A stretch of DNA of 48,874 nucleotides from an uncultured Methylococcaceae bacterium (GCA_903866825.1 CAIPPE010000101.1:1-48874), one strand, 5' to 3'. Shown: positions 17,969-27,040, counted from the stretch's first letter. Numbers and translations: made by a program. The notes: a model not told the origin generated them from the letters alone.

Positions 17969-19065
17969 ATGATTAATCCAATTAAAACCCCTAAAAAACT
18001 CATCGAAGTGGCTTTGCCTTTGGATGATATTAATATTGCTTGTGCGCGTGAAAAATCAATCCGTCACTGTCATCCTTCTACGTTACATTTATGGTGGGCA
18101 AGACGACCTTTAGCGGCAGCAAGAGCGGTGATTTTTGCGCAAATGGTTAATGATCCAGGTTATGAGCGTCATTTAGGCAGAGGGGTTAATAAAAAAGACG
18201 CTCAAATTGAACGAGAACGTTTGTTTACTCTTATTCGTAAATTGGTCTTATGGGAAAACACTAATAACGAAGCCGTATTAAACGAAGCCCGTGCCGAGAT
18301 ATGGAAAAGTTGGCGAGAGACTTGTGCGTTAAATAAAAGTCATCCTGAGGCAGCGAGTTTATTTAATCCAGAGAAATTACCTGCGTTTCATGATCCGTTT
18401 GCCGGTGGTGGCGCAATACCGTTGGAAGCACAACGCTTGGGCTTAGAAAGTTATGCCTCGGATTTAAACCCGGTGGCGGTGCTGATTAACAAAGCCATGA
18501 TAGAGATTCCACTCAAGTTTGCCGGACTCGCACCCGTAGGCCCCTTGCCTCCTGCCACGAATAAAAAAAATGCGACTAAAGATGTCTTTGAAGAGTGGAG
18601 TGGCGCTAAAGGCTTAGCGGAAGATGTACGTCGTTACGGCTATTGGATGCGTGAAGAAGCTTTTAAGCGGATTGGGCATCTTTACCCGCAAGTAGATTTG
18701 GATACAGGCTTGCCTATTTTCCCGTCAAGCGATAATGAAAAAAATGAAAGTAATGCCGCCACAGTGATTGGTCACCCGAAAATGATAACCGCACCCCAGT
18801 ATGGGAAGCCTTGCATCATTTAATCCGGGTACTCAATCAACAAGGCGAAAGCGCCGCAGGACATTTGCTGTCTCGCTTACCCGAACGCAGCGCTACCATG
18901 CGGCAATTAGCCTATCGCTTATACACCCTCTGTGAACCTAAAGGCTGGGCAGAAGATGCACGGGCTTATAACGAATTGATGGGGGCTTGGACAGCTATTT
19001 TGTCAGCCTCTTTAGAGACAGGCCATAAAGGCGAACAATTTGGTATAGATCAGTTTTTTGAGTAA
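17969..19065 (+). pseudogene. DUF1156 DNA methylase with large internal deletion
   Basis: The first 284-codon frame (17969-18823) begins as a typical DUF1156 adenine-specific methylase ([36 protein letters not shown]) and keeps SAM motif [15 protein letters not shown], near residue 140. After ATVI at about 18768 the homologous sequence stops. A different frame then carries only the extreme C-terminus (TPVWEALHH near 18800, [20 protein letters not shown], stop at 19065). Family members are usually around 900 residues or more, so roughly 500-600 residues are missing, including the DPPY-type catalytic motif, and the ends are out of frame. The protein cannot be an active methyltransferase. In helicase-methylase-ATPase loci this enzyme is thought to mark self DNA. 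Its 3' end is duplicated at 19893-20001. Confidence 0.88.
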
Positions 19066-19097
19066 ATCATTGATATTTTTTCTTAGAGGGTAGTGCA

Positions 19098-19439
19098 ATG
19101 TTGAAAAGTTATGAAGCTATTTACGATCATGGTCGTATCCAATGGCTCTCTGAACAGCCAAACGTAGAACACTTTAAAATGTTAGTTGTTGTTGTTGAGC
19201 AATCTGAGTCAGCAGAGAGCAACGAATACAAACAAAAAAGAAGAACGCCCCCCCCTGATTTAAAAAATAGTATGGATTATAGGGATGAACAACCTCAAAG
19301 TATAAATAATGAGTCCGATACTCAGGCATCTGTTGATACGTTGTTGGCGGAAACCTATGGTGCTTGGGGTAAAAAACAGATTGCAGAGATTACAGACCTT
19401 ATCGAGGAACAAAGGCGTAATGACTGGGGAGATGATTAA
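19098..19439 (+). CDS. Putative antitoxin of a PIN toxin pair (AF2212/DUF104-like N-terminus)
   Basis: This 113-residue protein begins MLKSYEAIYDHGRIQWL, a pattern shared by small antitoxins of the AF2212/DUF104 kind that are encoded before PIN toxins. The middle is charged and low in hydrophobicity (residues ~52-80), as expected for a disordered linker. The C-terminal helix (LIEEQRRNDWGDD) could bind the toxin. GAGGG lies about 9 nt upstream of the ATG. The PIN gene starts 3 bp after the stop. The family call is tentative and rests on the N-terminus and position. Confidence 0.65.
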   Translation: MLKSYEAIYDHGRIQWLSEQPNVEHFKMLVVVVEQSESAESNEYKQKRRTPPPDLKNSMDYRDEQPQSINNESDTQASVDTLLAETYGAWGKKQIAEITDLIEEQRRNDWGDD

Positions 19440-19442
19440 ACT

Positions 19443-19826
19443 ATGAGTTTTCTATTTGACAGTAACGTCTTTATCTATCATCTCAATGGTACTTTAGGTG
19501 CTTATGGGCAATCCTTACTTAAACAAGGTTTGGTCGAAGGTGGTGCGTTTTCGGTGATTTCGCGTATTGAAGTACTGGGTTTTCGACAATCAACAGCAGA
19601 ATTGGAAAAGGCCAGCAGGTTGTTTTCAGGTTTGAATCAAATTGAACTAAATACACAGATTGTGGCTCAAACTATTGCCTTACGGCAATTAAGAAAAATA
19701 AAAATTCCCGATGCATTAATCGCTGCCTCTGCATTGTATTGGGGGCTACCTTTAGTGACCCATAACAGTCGTGATTTTCAATGGATTACGGAATTAAAGT
19801 TAATTAATCTTTTCGCAGAGTCATAA
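19443..19826 (+). CDS. PIN-domain toxin (VapC-like), second cassette
   Basis: This 127-residue PIN protein keeps its acidic residues: Asp6 in MSFLFDSNVFIYHL, Glu43 in ISRIEVLGF, Asp in IPDALIAASAL, and the final Asp in THNSRDF. It should be a small RNase restrained by the upstream gene. The stop at 19826 lies within a sequence that matches the region just before the DUF499 start further downstream. The toxin is therefore placed exactly where cargo would sit between a methylase end and an ATPase start. Confidence 0.85.
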   Translation: MSFLFDSNVFIYHLNGTLGAYGQSLLKQGLVEGGAFSVISRIEVLGFRQSTAELEKASRLFSGLNQIELNTQIVAQTIALRQLRKIKIPDALIAASALYWGLPLVTHNSRDFQWITELKLINLFAES

Positions 19827-19829
19827 TCT

Positions 19830-20001
19830 ATGAGCCTTAAACCTTGGCGAGAGATCGCTAAACCCCCATAAGGATGTGCTAGAAATATCAAGAGGCGCAG
19901 GCTTATAACAATTAATGGGCACTCGGACGGCTATTTTGTCAGCCTCTTTAGAGACAGGACATAAAGGCGAACAATTTGGTATGGATCAGTTTTTTGAGTA
20001 A
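19830..20001 (+). pseudogene. Relict junction: DUF499 5' end joined to DUF1156 3' end
   Basis: Positions 19830-19880 repeat the first 50 bp of the DUF499 ATPase gene at 21623-21672 with one extra C, which stops the frame after 13 codons ([13 protein letters not shown]). About a dozen bases later, 19893-20001 repeat the last part of the DUF1156 methylase gene. Over 19930-20001 it matches 18994-19065 with two mismatches and no gaps and ends in the same stop codon. The block makes no functional protein. It is the seam expected if two copies of the methylase-cargo-ATPase interval were joined in tandem. Confidence 0.88.
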
Positions 20002-20006
20002 ATAAA

Positions 20007-21110
20007 ATGATTACGCATTTAAAGTTAAAGAATTTTACGGTGTTCAAGGAAGCTGATTTAGAGTTTTCACCGGGATTAAATGTAATTATTGGTGAGAATG
20101 GTACGGGAAAAACGCATCTCTTGAAGTTAGGTTATATCTTCTCCAATGCTTGGCATACTTTGGTTAAGAATCAATCTGTTATTTCTGATCAGAAAGTCGA
20201 GCGATATTTTTCAGATCGACTGCAAAATATTTTCAAACCAGATAAAGTGGGTAGTTTAACGACAACGGGTAGCGATGGTAAAAGCAATGTTAGTGCTTTG
20301 GTATATGGCAGTATTCCTACTCTATCAATCAGGATACCCAATGAACCGGAAGGATCGTCATTGCCTGATGACATTAAATGGGAGTTTTCGTTTTCGAATC
20401 GTTCAATCGACAAAGTTGTTTTGCAGGATCGACTAACCGTCAATGCGATTTATGGTAAAGGGCTTTATATACCGAGCAAGGAAATGATTTCCTTCTTTGA
20501 GGGTTTTCTATCTGCTTATGAGAAACGTGAATTGCAGTTTGATGAAACCTATCGAGATTTAGCACTGCATCTTTCGTCTACCAAGCTAAAAATACCGCCG
20601 ACATTTATTAAGCAACAGGAATTAAAGAGTTTATCGACTGATGTGGGAGGTACTCTAAAGTTAGAAGGTGGTAAATTCTATTTGGTTTCAATTGGGTCTA
20701 AATTAAGAGAAATCACTCTGGTTGCCGAAGGCATTAGAAAAATTGCTACGTTGCTGCATCTGCTTGAAAATGGAAGCTTGGAAGTCGGTGATACGCTGAT
20801 TTGGGATGAACCAGAAAGCAATTTAAATCCCAAACTCATTAAAGATTTGGCATTAGCAATTTTGTTTCTTTGCAAAAATAGTATCCAAGTCGTTATTGGA
20901 ACACACAGCTTGTTTTTGTTACGTGAAATCGAGATTATTACAAGTCAAAAACAGTTTAAGGATATTCCTCAGCGTTATTTTGCTTTAGGAAAAGCAGGCG
21001 ATACCGTGACCGTTGAGCAAGGTGATTCGGTGGACGACATTAATCCCTTCGTAATGCTGGATGAAGCCTTAGCCCAATCAGATCGCTTTATGGATGCAGG
21101 TAACGATTGA
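20007..21110 (+). CDS. SMC/ABC-type AAA ATPase (AAA_15/AAA_21-like) of an embedded two-gene module
   Basis: This 367-residue protein is an ABC/SMC-like ATPase of the kind found in OLD-type and other phage-defence systems, without a Toprim domain. Residues 1-36 give the N-terminal strand and Walker A (LKNFTVFKEADLEF, then GENGTGKT at 29-36). Walker B lies at 264-268 (LIWDE) with DEPESNLNP as the extended loop, and GTHS is the switch histidine. The middle residues (~75-215) are an insertion of unclear fold. Translation is coupled to the next gene through a TGATG overlap. The pair likely forms an ATPase-nuclease effector. It is the cargo of the second stacked interval in this island. Confidence 0.82.
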   Translation: MITHLKLKNFTVFKEADLEFSPGLNVIIGENGTGKTHLLKLGYIFSNAWHTLVKNQSVISDQKVERYFSDRLQNIFKPDKVGSLTTTGSDGKSNVSALVYGSIPTLSIRIPNEPEGSSLPDDIKWEFSFSNRSIDKVVLQDRLTVNAIYGKGLYIPSKEMISFFEGFLSAYEKRELQFDETYRDLALHLSSTKLKIPPTFIKQQELKSLSTDVGGTLKLEGGKFYLVSIGSKLREITLVAEGIRKIATLLHLLENGSLEVGDTLIWDEPESNLNPKLIKDLALAILFLCKNSIQVVIGTHSLFLLREIEIITSQKQFKDIPQRYFALGKAGDTVTVEQGDSVDDINPFVMLDEALAQSDRFMDAGND

Positions 21111-21619
21111 TGACAGTTCTGTCGGAAGGCTATTTACAGTTTTATTTTGATCAATCCTGTTTAGCAGAGAAATATGATGACTGGTCGTTTTATCGTAATC
21201 AATTTCAATCTACTTGTGGCAGTGCAAAAGCAGTTGATATGATTTGCTTGTCCAAAAATATCAGTTGGTTAATTGAGATCAAAGACTATCGACAACATAA
21301 GCGCACTAAACCACAAGACCTTGGGGATGAAGTTGCGCTTAAGGTCAGAGATACCTTAGCAGGTCTGGTGGCTGCCAAAATGAAGGCTAATGACTCTAAT
21401 GAAAAAACTTTTGCAAAAAGAGTCTTACAGAGTAAAGCCATTCGTGTAGTTTTGCATTTAGAACAATCCGTAAAACCTTCTAGACTTTTTCCCCTAGCGA
21501 TCGATCCTGCTTCTGTATTGCAATCATTGAAACGGCAGTTACGAGCGATTGATGCTCACCCCCGTGTTGTAAATAAAAATAATCTATCAGCCAGTATGAA
21601 CTGGACAGTCACAGGATAA
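21110..21619 (+). CDS. Putative PD-(D/E)xK nuclease partner of the ATPase
   Basis: This protein of about 169 residues starts at the ATG overlapping the ATPase stop (TGATG); a TTG one codon upstream is an alternative. The core AVDMICLSKNISWLIEIKDYR has the spacing of a PD-(D/E)xK nuclease, with Asp43, Glu56 and Lys58. The rest is Lys/Arg-rich and could contact DNA or RNA. I do not recognise a named family. The coupling to an AAA ATPase suggests an effector in which the ATPase senses or gates and this protein cuts. The end lies 3 bp before the DUF499 start. Confidence 0.65.
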   Translation: MTVLSEGYLQFYFDQSCLAEKYDDWSFYRNQFQSTCGSAKAVDMICLSKNISWLIEIKDYRQHKRTKPQDLGDEVALKVRDTLAGLVAAKMKANDSNEKTFAKRVLQSKAIRVVLHLEQSVKPSRLFPLAIDPASVLQSLKRQLRAIDAHPRVVNKNNLSASMNWTVTG

Positions 21620-21622
21620 TCT

Positions 21623-24449
21623 ATGAGCCTTAAACCTTGGCGAGAGATCGCTAAACCCCATAAGGATGTGCTGGAAGGCACTTTTAAACAATCTGAATTT
21701 GCCGCAGATATTAGTTTAGTGGCGGCGGGTAAAGCTACTGAAGAATATCAAGATGCACAGAAGTTTTTTTCCAGAACTTTTATAACCGAGGGAATGCGTT
21801 TATTGCTGACTTCGGTCGTGCAGCGTTTAAGCGGTTTGGGCGGTGATCCAGTCATTCAATTACAAACAGCTTTTGGTGGTGGTAAGACGCATACCATGTT
21901 AACGGTGTTTCATTTGGCAACGCGCAAAGTGGATACCCGTTTATTAATGGGCATACCACCCATTCTGGATGCAGCGGGTATTCATAACTTGCCTTATGCT
22001 CATGTTGCCGTTTTGGATGGGATCAAATTATCACCCAGTCAAGCGTTGGAGCATGAGGGCTTAAAGGTTAATACCCTATGGGGGGAATTGGCTTGGCAAT
22101 TAGCTGGTGTCTCAGGATACGCTTTGGTAGAACAAGCCGATAAAGATGGCACTTCTCCGGGTAAAGAAGTCTTAACTCATTTATTAACCCAAGCGGCGCC
22201 TTGCGTCATTTTAATTGATGAGTTAGTGGCTTATATTCGGCAGTTTGAGCTTGGGCAACAGTATCTGGGGGCACTTTTGATAGTAATTTATCGTTTATTC
22301 AAGCCTTAACGGAAGCATTAAAAGCAGTGCCTAATGCCTTGTTACTCGCCTCTTTACCAGAGTCGGATTTAGAAGTGGGAGGTGATAATGGTCAACGGGT
22401 CTTAAATTCATTAGAGAAATACTTTGCCCGAGTGGAATCGGTCTGGAAGCCAGTGGCGACTGAAGAAGCGTTTGAAATCGTGCGCAGACGTTTGTTTGAT
22501 AGTGTGGGGATACCGTAGAGTTAAATGCAGTGTGTCAGCAGTTTGCCGATATGTATAAACAAAACGGTATTAAACTTCCGACAGAAACACAAGATCATAA
22601 ATATTTAAGTCGATTACAGAGGTCTTATCCGATTCATCCCGAGGTTTTTGATCGGCTTTATGAAGACTGGTCTACTTTAGATAAATTTCAGCGGACACGT
22701 GGCGTATTGCAATACATGGCGATTGTGATTCATCGTTTATGGAATTCTGAGAATCGTGATGCGCTCATTATGCCGGGTTCAATTCCCTTGGATGATAGTA
22801 ATGTGCGTAACAAGAGTATTCATTATTTACCCCAAGGATGGGAACCTATTATTGATAATGAAATTGATGGGGCGCGTTCTGAACCGGCTGATATTGATGG
22901 AACGGATACCCGTTTTGGAAGTGTGCAAGCCGCTCGAAGAACAGCCCGTACTATTTTTATGGGGAGTGCGCCTTCGACTTCAAATCAAATGATTCGAGGG
23001 ATAAGAATAAATCATGTTTTATTGGGTAGTGTACAACCGGGTCAATCTGTCGCTGTGTTTGAAGATGTGTTAAAGCGCTTGCGAGATCGATTGCATTATT
23101 TGTACGCAGAAAATGATCGTTTATGGTTTGACACGAAACCTAACTTACGCCGAGAAATGGAAAGTCGTAAGCAAAAGTTGAGTGAGACTAATGATGTGCA
23201 ACCTTTGCTTAAAGACTATGTAAAGCGGGTATTTGGGTCTAATCATTCTTTTGCGGGGATTCATATTTTTACGCCATCCATTGATGTGCCAGATGATTAC
23301 GGTATTGGCCCGCGTTTAGTCGTTTTACCCATTAATCAAGCAAGCTATAGTAAAGATGCTAATAACCAGGCATTTACAGCGGCTGAGAAGATATTACGGT
23401 TTAGAGGTGATCAACCGAGACAAAAACAAAACCGTTTAATATTTTTAGCAGCTGATTATGATGTAGCTAATCGCTTACGCGATAATGCGAGAACCTTTTT
23501 AGCCTGGCAATCCATTATTTCAGACATTAATAATGAAAAGTTAAATCTTGATTTGTTTCAGGTGAAGGAAGCGAAACGCTACAAAGAAGCGACCGAGAAA
23601 TCCCTGTTGCAAATGGTTAGGGAAACTTATAAGTGGTTGATCTGCCCCGTGGAACACATTATTAAAGATAAACCTGAAATGGTTTGGGAGGCGGTTGCGG
23701 TTTCTTCAACGGCACAAAGTTTAATTCAAGAGATTGAACATCGTTTAAAAGAAGAAGAGTGGTTAATATTTGAGTGGTCACCTATTCATTTGATGAATTT
23801 ATTACAGCGCTGGTATTTTAAAGACGGTATCACTGAGGTTAGTGCTTTAAAAGCTTGGCAAGATTGCTGTCATTATCTGTATTTGCCTCGCTTAGTCAGG
23901 GATGATGTTTATAAGAATGCCATAAATCTGGGTTTACACTCACAAGATTTCTTTGGTTTTGCGAGTGGTAAAGTGGATGAAAAATATCTAGGCTTTATTT
24001 TTGGTGGGAGTGCGAGTGTTATTTTAGATGAGTCATCGTTACTCATTTCTCGTGATCAGGCTGTTGCGTATCAAGAGAGTTTGATGACTGAAAGAACGCC
24101 GATTGATGATACGGAGAATAAAGATATTTCTTCGTCAGGTAGAAAAACAACCGCTACTGTATCTACCCATGAAGGAGAAAATAGCTCTGTTAACCCAATA
24201 ACTAAATCTGTAGTAAAAAAACAATTCTATGGCACTGTGAACCTAGATCCAATTAAGGCAAAAATGGATTTTGCTAACATTGTTGACGAAGTGGTTCAGC
24301 AATTTACAGCAAAATTAGGTGTTGAAGTAAGAATCTCGGTTGAGATTCAAGCTAACTCATCTACCGGTTTTGATGAGGCTCTGCAAAGATCAGTTAAAGA
24401 AAACTGTCATGTTTTGAAGTTTGGAAACTCAGAGTTTGAAGAGAATTAG
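21623..24449 (+). pseudogene. DUF499 ATPase interrupted by two single-base frameshifts
   Basis: The reading continues through three frames: 21623-22309, 22327-22518 and 22530-24449. Together they form a normal DUF499 protein of roughly 940 residues, with Walker [11 protein letters not shown] near 85 and [11 protein letters not shown] as Walker B in the first part. At about 22267 (CTGGGGGCAC) and about 22508 (GTGGGGATA) the frame slips by one. Adding one G to each G run restores [19 protein letters not shown] and [18 protein letters not shown]499 ATPases accompany DUF1156 methylases and SNF2 helicases in defence loci. The two breaks could be true decay, slippage-based phase variation or homopolymer sequencing error. 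The methylase lesion next door favours real decay. Confidence 0.88.
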
Positions 24450-24463
24450 TTAATCAGGAGATT

Positions 24464-24490
24464 ATGCGTGGTATTAAAGCTCACGGGTAA
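24464..24490 (+). pseudogene. Truncated start of a further defence-operon gene
   Basis: A good ribosome-binding site (CAGGAG) sits 3 bp before an ATG that runs only eight codons (MRGIKAHG) to a stop. The photolyase gene ends 17 bp later on the other strand. This looks like the first codons of a gene once following DUF499, cut off by the island boundary. A GTG at 24468 in another frame is also possible but runs into the photolyase region. Confidence 0.35.
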
Positions 24491-24506
24491 CTGTTACAAA
24501 GAGGAC

Positions 24507-25874
24507 TTAATCCATAGACGCCTTGTACCATGCCTTAGTGAGTTGGCTTTCATAAGCATGATCAATAATCGGTGCCGGATAATCACCAGGTTGATGTTTT
24601 TTATCCCATTGATGAATGGTCTTTGCAGAAAAACCTTTAAGCTCAGGTAGCCAGTGATAAATATACTGGCAATCCGCATCAAACTTTTGTTGTTGCAGCC
24701 AGGGATTAAAGATTCTGAAATAAGGTTGTGCATCACAACCGGTTGACGCAGCCCACTGCCAGTTTCCATTATTCACACAAGGATCATAATCTATCAAATG
24801 TTGGGCAAAATAACGTTCCCCCCAACGCCAACTGACATGTAGATCTTTAACCAGAAATGAAGCCACAATCATTCTGACCCGATTGTGCATAAACCCGGTT
24901 TCATTGAGTTCTCTCATACCGGCATCAACGATAGGAAAACCCGTTCTACCCTCTGCCCATGCTTGAAAATACTCGCGGTTATTATCCCAAACTAAATGGG
25001 CAAACTTATCGATAAAAGCACGACCGAACACCATAGGAAAATGATAAGCAATATGGGTAAAAAAATCCCGCCAATAGAGTTGGCGTAATAAGGGATGTTC
25101 ACTGCCCAGAGTATCAACAATCGCATAGTAAGCTTCCCGCACGGAACAGGTACCAAACTTAAGATGAGCCGATAATTTACTGGTACTGTCAAGTGCCGGG
25201 TAGTCGCGCGTGTTCTGATAATCCGTTTGCTGAGTGAGTGTTGCAAGCATTGCCAAGACTTGATTTCGTCCACCTTGCAGAACATTAGCCTTTATCTCTG
25301 GCAATGAAAAACCAAAGTCTTCAATGTTGGCACTCGTTTGAGGACGCAAAAACGACTGACTACTTAAGGACTCCGGTAAGGTAACCGGAAATTGGCGGGC
25401 GTTATTATAGAAGGCAGTAAACACCTTATACGGTGTTTGATCACTTTTAAGCGCCTGTTCAGGCTCTGTAATCAAGCTGTCGTTTAAGATATGTAAGCTG
25501 ATACCCAACTCTTTACAAAGCTTCGCTAACTCATCATCGCGTTGTCGGCTAAAGGGCGTGTAATCACGATTGATAAACACTGCCTGTATGGCCTGTTGCT
25601 GTACCAGTTGACTGATGACTTGCACCGGAAGCGCATGATAAAGCCCCAGTTCTGCACCGACCGCTTTTAATTGCTGTTGAAGGTCGGTAAGAGACTGCAA
25701 CATAAACTGCAAGGCGGGTTTACTTTGATAGGGATGAGGCTCTATTTGTCTGGGGTCAAATATAAAACACGGCAACACTTGCTTAGAAACCCGCAATGCT
25801 TCATTAAGTCCGGTATTATCCTGTAAACGTAGATCACGACGAAAAATAAATACCGAGTTTTTATAATGAGACAT
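24507..25874 (-). CDS. phrB: Deoxyribodipyrimidine photolyase (class I CPD)
   Basis: This 455-residue cryptochrome/photolyase uses blue light to split cyclobutane pyrimidine dimers. The N-terminal Rossmann-like domain begins SVFIFRRDLRLQDN. The C-terminal FAD domain shows WRDFFTHIAYHFP, GRTGFPIVDAGMRELN, HNRVRMIVASFLVKDL, WRWGERYFAQHLID and NNGNWQWAASTG, all diagnostic for DNA photolyases. The ATG at 25874 gives the expected N-terminus; a TTG seven codons upstream is possible. The gene follows the DUF1499 gene by 24 bp and probably shares its promoter. It converges with the defence island. Nearby LOV and MsrPQ genes fit a light-stress setting. Confidence 0.95.
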   Translation of the reverse strand: MSHYKNSVFIFRRDLRLQDNTGLNEALRVSKQVLPCFIFDPRQIEPHPYQSKPALQFMLQSLTDLQQQLKAVGAELGLYHALPVQVISQLVQQQAIQAVFINRDYTPFSRQRDDELAKLCKELGISLHILNDSLITEPEQALKSDQTPYKVFTAFYNNARQFPVTLPESLSSQSFLRPQTSANIEDFGFSLPEIKANVLQGGRNQVLAMLATLTQQTDYQNTRDYPALDSTSKLSAHLKFGTCSVREAYYAIVDTLGSEHPLLRQLYWRDFFTHIAYHFPMVFGRAFIDKFAHLVWDNNREYFQAWAEGRTGFPIVDAGMRELNETGFMHNRVRMIVASFLVKDLHVSWRWGERYFAQHLIDYDPCVNNGNWQWAASTGCDAQPYFRIFNPWLQQQKFDADCQYIYHWLPELKGFSAKTIHQWDKKHQPGDYPAPIIDHAYESQLTKAWYKASMD

Positions 25875-25898
25875 TACGGTTTTGTATTGAACCAATGA

Positions 25899-26342
25899 TT
25901 AACTGATAAGCTGATCTTTTTGTAATTGAAGGCGAAGCGCTTCAATCCGTTTATGATTTACACCAAATTCACTATGACCCACACGGGAAGCCGAGCGAAT
26001 ATGAATAGTCTTATTTTCTGTATCGAGAATAAAGTCAATATCATCAACAAACTGAAAAATCAGGCTGGTCGCTTCCGCGTGAATATTAGTCGGTGTTTCA
26101 CGAGTAATGGTAATACGGCTATGTTCATTTAGCACGCCTTTTAATGCCTTCCATGCTTCCGTCGTGTTTCCTTTTATTTTAAAAGGGGCAATAAACTGCT
26201 TGGGGTCCTGGGTTTGGCTTGAAACACAATTAGGACTATCACGACACAGCGGTAAGAGTTTTTTTGATCCTGAATCGGCATGGTTTGCACCACTAAAGGT
26301 CATAAAAATAATATAAAAAAGGATTTTAAAGGTCATAGACAA
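25899..26342 (-). CDS. DUF1499 family exported protein
   Basis: This 147-residue protein starts with a hydrophobic leader (FKILFYIIFMTFSG) likely to be a signal peptide or anchor. It then carries the DUF1499 hallmarks PLCRDSPNCVSS, FVDDIDFIL and IRSASRVGHSEFGVNHKRIEALR. The role of the family is unknown. TTG at 26342 has AAGAG 6 nt upstream, whereas ATG at 26336 has worse spacing, so the start is uncertain by two codons. It heads a leftward pair with phrB and is divergent from the SRPBCC-LOV genes. Being next to photolyase suggests a part in UV or oxidative stress, which is inference. Confidence 0.82.
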   Translation of the reverse strand: MSMTFKILFYIIFMTFSGANHADSGSKKLLPLCRDSPNCVSSQTQDPKQFIAPFKIKGNTTEAWKALKGVLNEHSRITITRETPTNIHAEATSLIFQFVDDIDFILDTENKTIHIRSASRVGHSEFGVNHKRIEALRLQLQKDQLIS

Positions 26343-26433
26343 ATCTGGCTCTTATAAAAGTGTCAAAAAACATGGTGTTAATTTTCCACGAATTCTAAAA
26401 GAGTCAAATGCAAGTCTTCTTGGTTAATTAAAT

Positions 26434-26461
26434 TTGCAATTACCCTAAGTCAGTGTAAATT
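26434..26461 (+). promoter_or_regulatory. Possible sigma-70 promoter of the SRPBCC-LOV transcript
   Basis: TTGCAA (26434-26439) and TAAATT (26456-26461) are separated by 16 bp in the 215-bp region between the divergent DUF1499 and SRPBCC genes. No obvious regulator-binding palindrome was seen. This is weak pattern evidence. Confidence 0.3.
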
Positions 26462-26557
26462 AGCTCTACTATTCAAGTTATGTCTTTCTATAAATAGACG
26501 CGTTGAGCAATTACTCATAAGTTGAATAATTTCCCCTCAACAAGGAGTGGTATCGAA

Positions 26558-27040
26558 GTGCAACTAAAATTTCCTTTTGATTCATCAAAACCGATTACGG
26601 GTGAAGCAAGCATTGAAATCGAGCAATCGATTGAAAATGTTTTTAGTTTTATCGGTGAAAGCTTTTACGAAAACTACCCTAAATGGGCGCCAGAAGTGGT
26701 TGAACTTGAACCTTTAGACGGTAAACAGCCCTTCGTAGGAGCCAAGACCAAACAAGTGCGAGCAGATCAGGGTTCATTAGTAGAATCAGTGTTCGAAATC
26801 ACTGACTATGAGCCGGTGGAGAAACTAACCTTCAAAGGTTTAAATGAACCTTACATCCACAATTATCTTCTGGAAAGAGATAAAGAGAAACGATCAACTC
26901 ATCTAACGTTTCGATTTGAATTATCAGAAATTGAAGTTTTCATGAGACCGTTTCAAAAATTGATCCGTGCTTCAATAGAAGAAGGCGCAGAAAACACGGT
27001 TGAAAATATCAGGAACTTAATGCTTGCTTATGCAAACTGA
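26558..27040 (+). CDS. SRPBCC (START-like) family protein
   Basis: This protein of about 160 residues has the START/Bet v 1-like helix-grip pattern: EASIEIEQSIENVFSFIGESFYENYPKW near the start, alternating strands in the middle, and a long C-terminal helix (FQKLIRASIEEGAENTVENIRNLM). Such proteins bind hydrophobic ligands or lipids. The GTG at 26558 was chosen because AAGGAG lies 10 nt upstream; a TTG at 26522 would put that site inside the coding region. It lies 46 bp before the LOV gene and presumably shares its transcript. The ligand is unknown. Confidence 0.8.
   Translation: MQLKFPFDSSKPITGEASIEIEQSIENVFSFIGESFYENYPKWAPEVVELEPLDGKQPFVGAKTKQVRADQGSLVESVFEITDYEPVEKLTFKGLNEPYIHNYLLERDKEKRSTHLTFRFELSEIEVFMRPFQKLIRASIEEGAENTVENIRNLMLAYAN

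Noticed and set aside
13888-24449. DISARM system
   Set aside because: The SNF2 helicase and methylase are reminiscent of it, but no DrmA, DrmB or DrmC-like genes are present. DUF1156 plus DUF499 instead fits the helicase-methylase-ATPase type.
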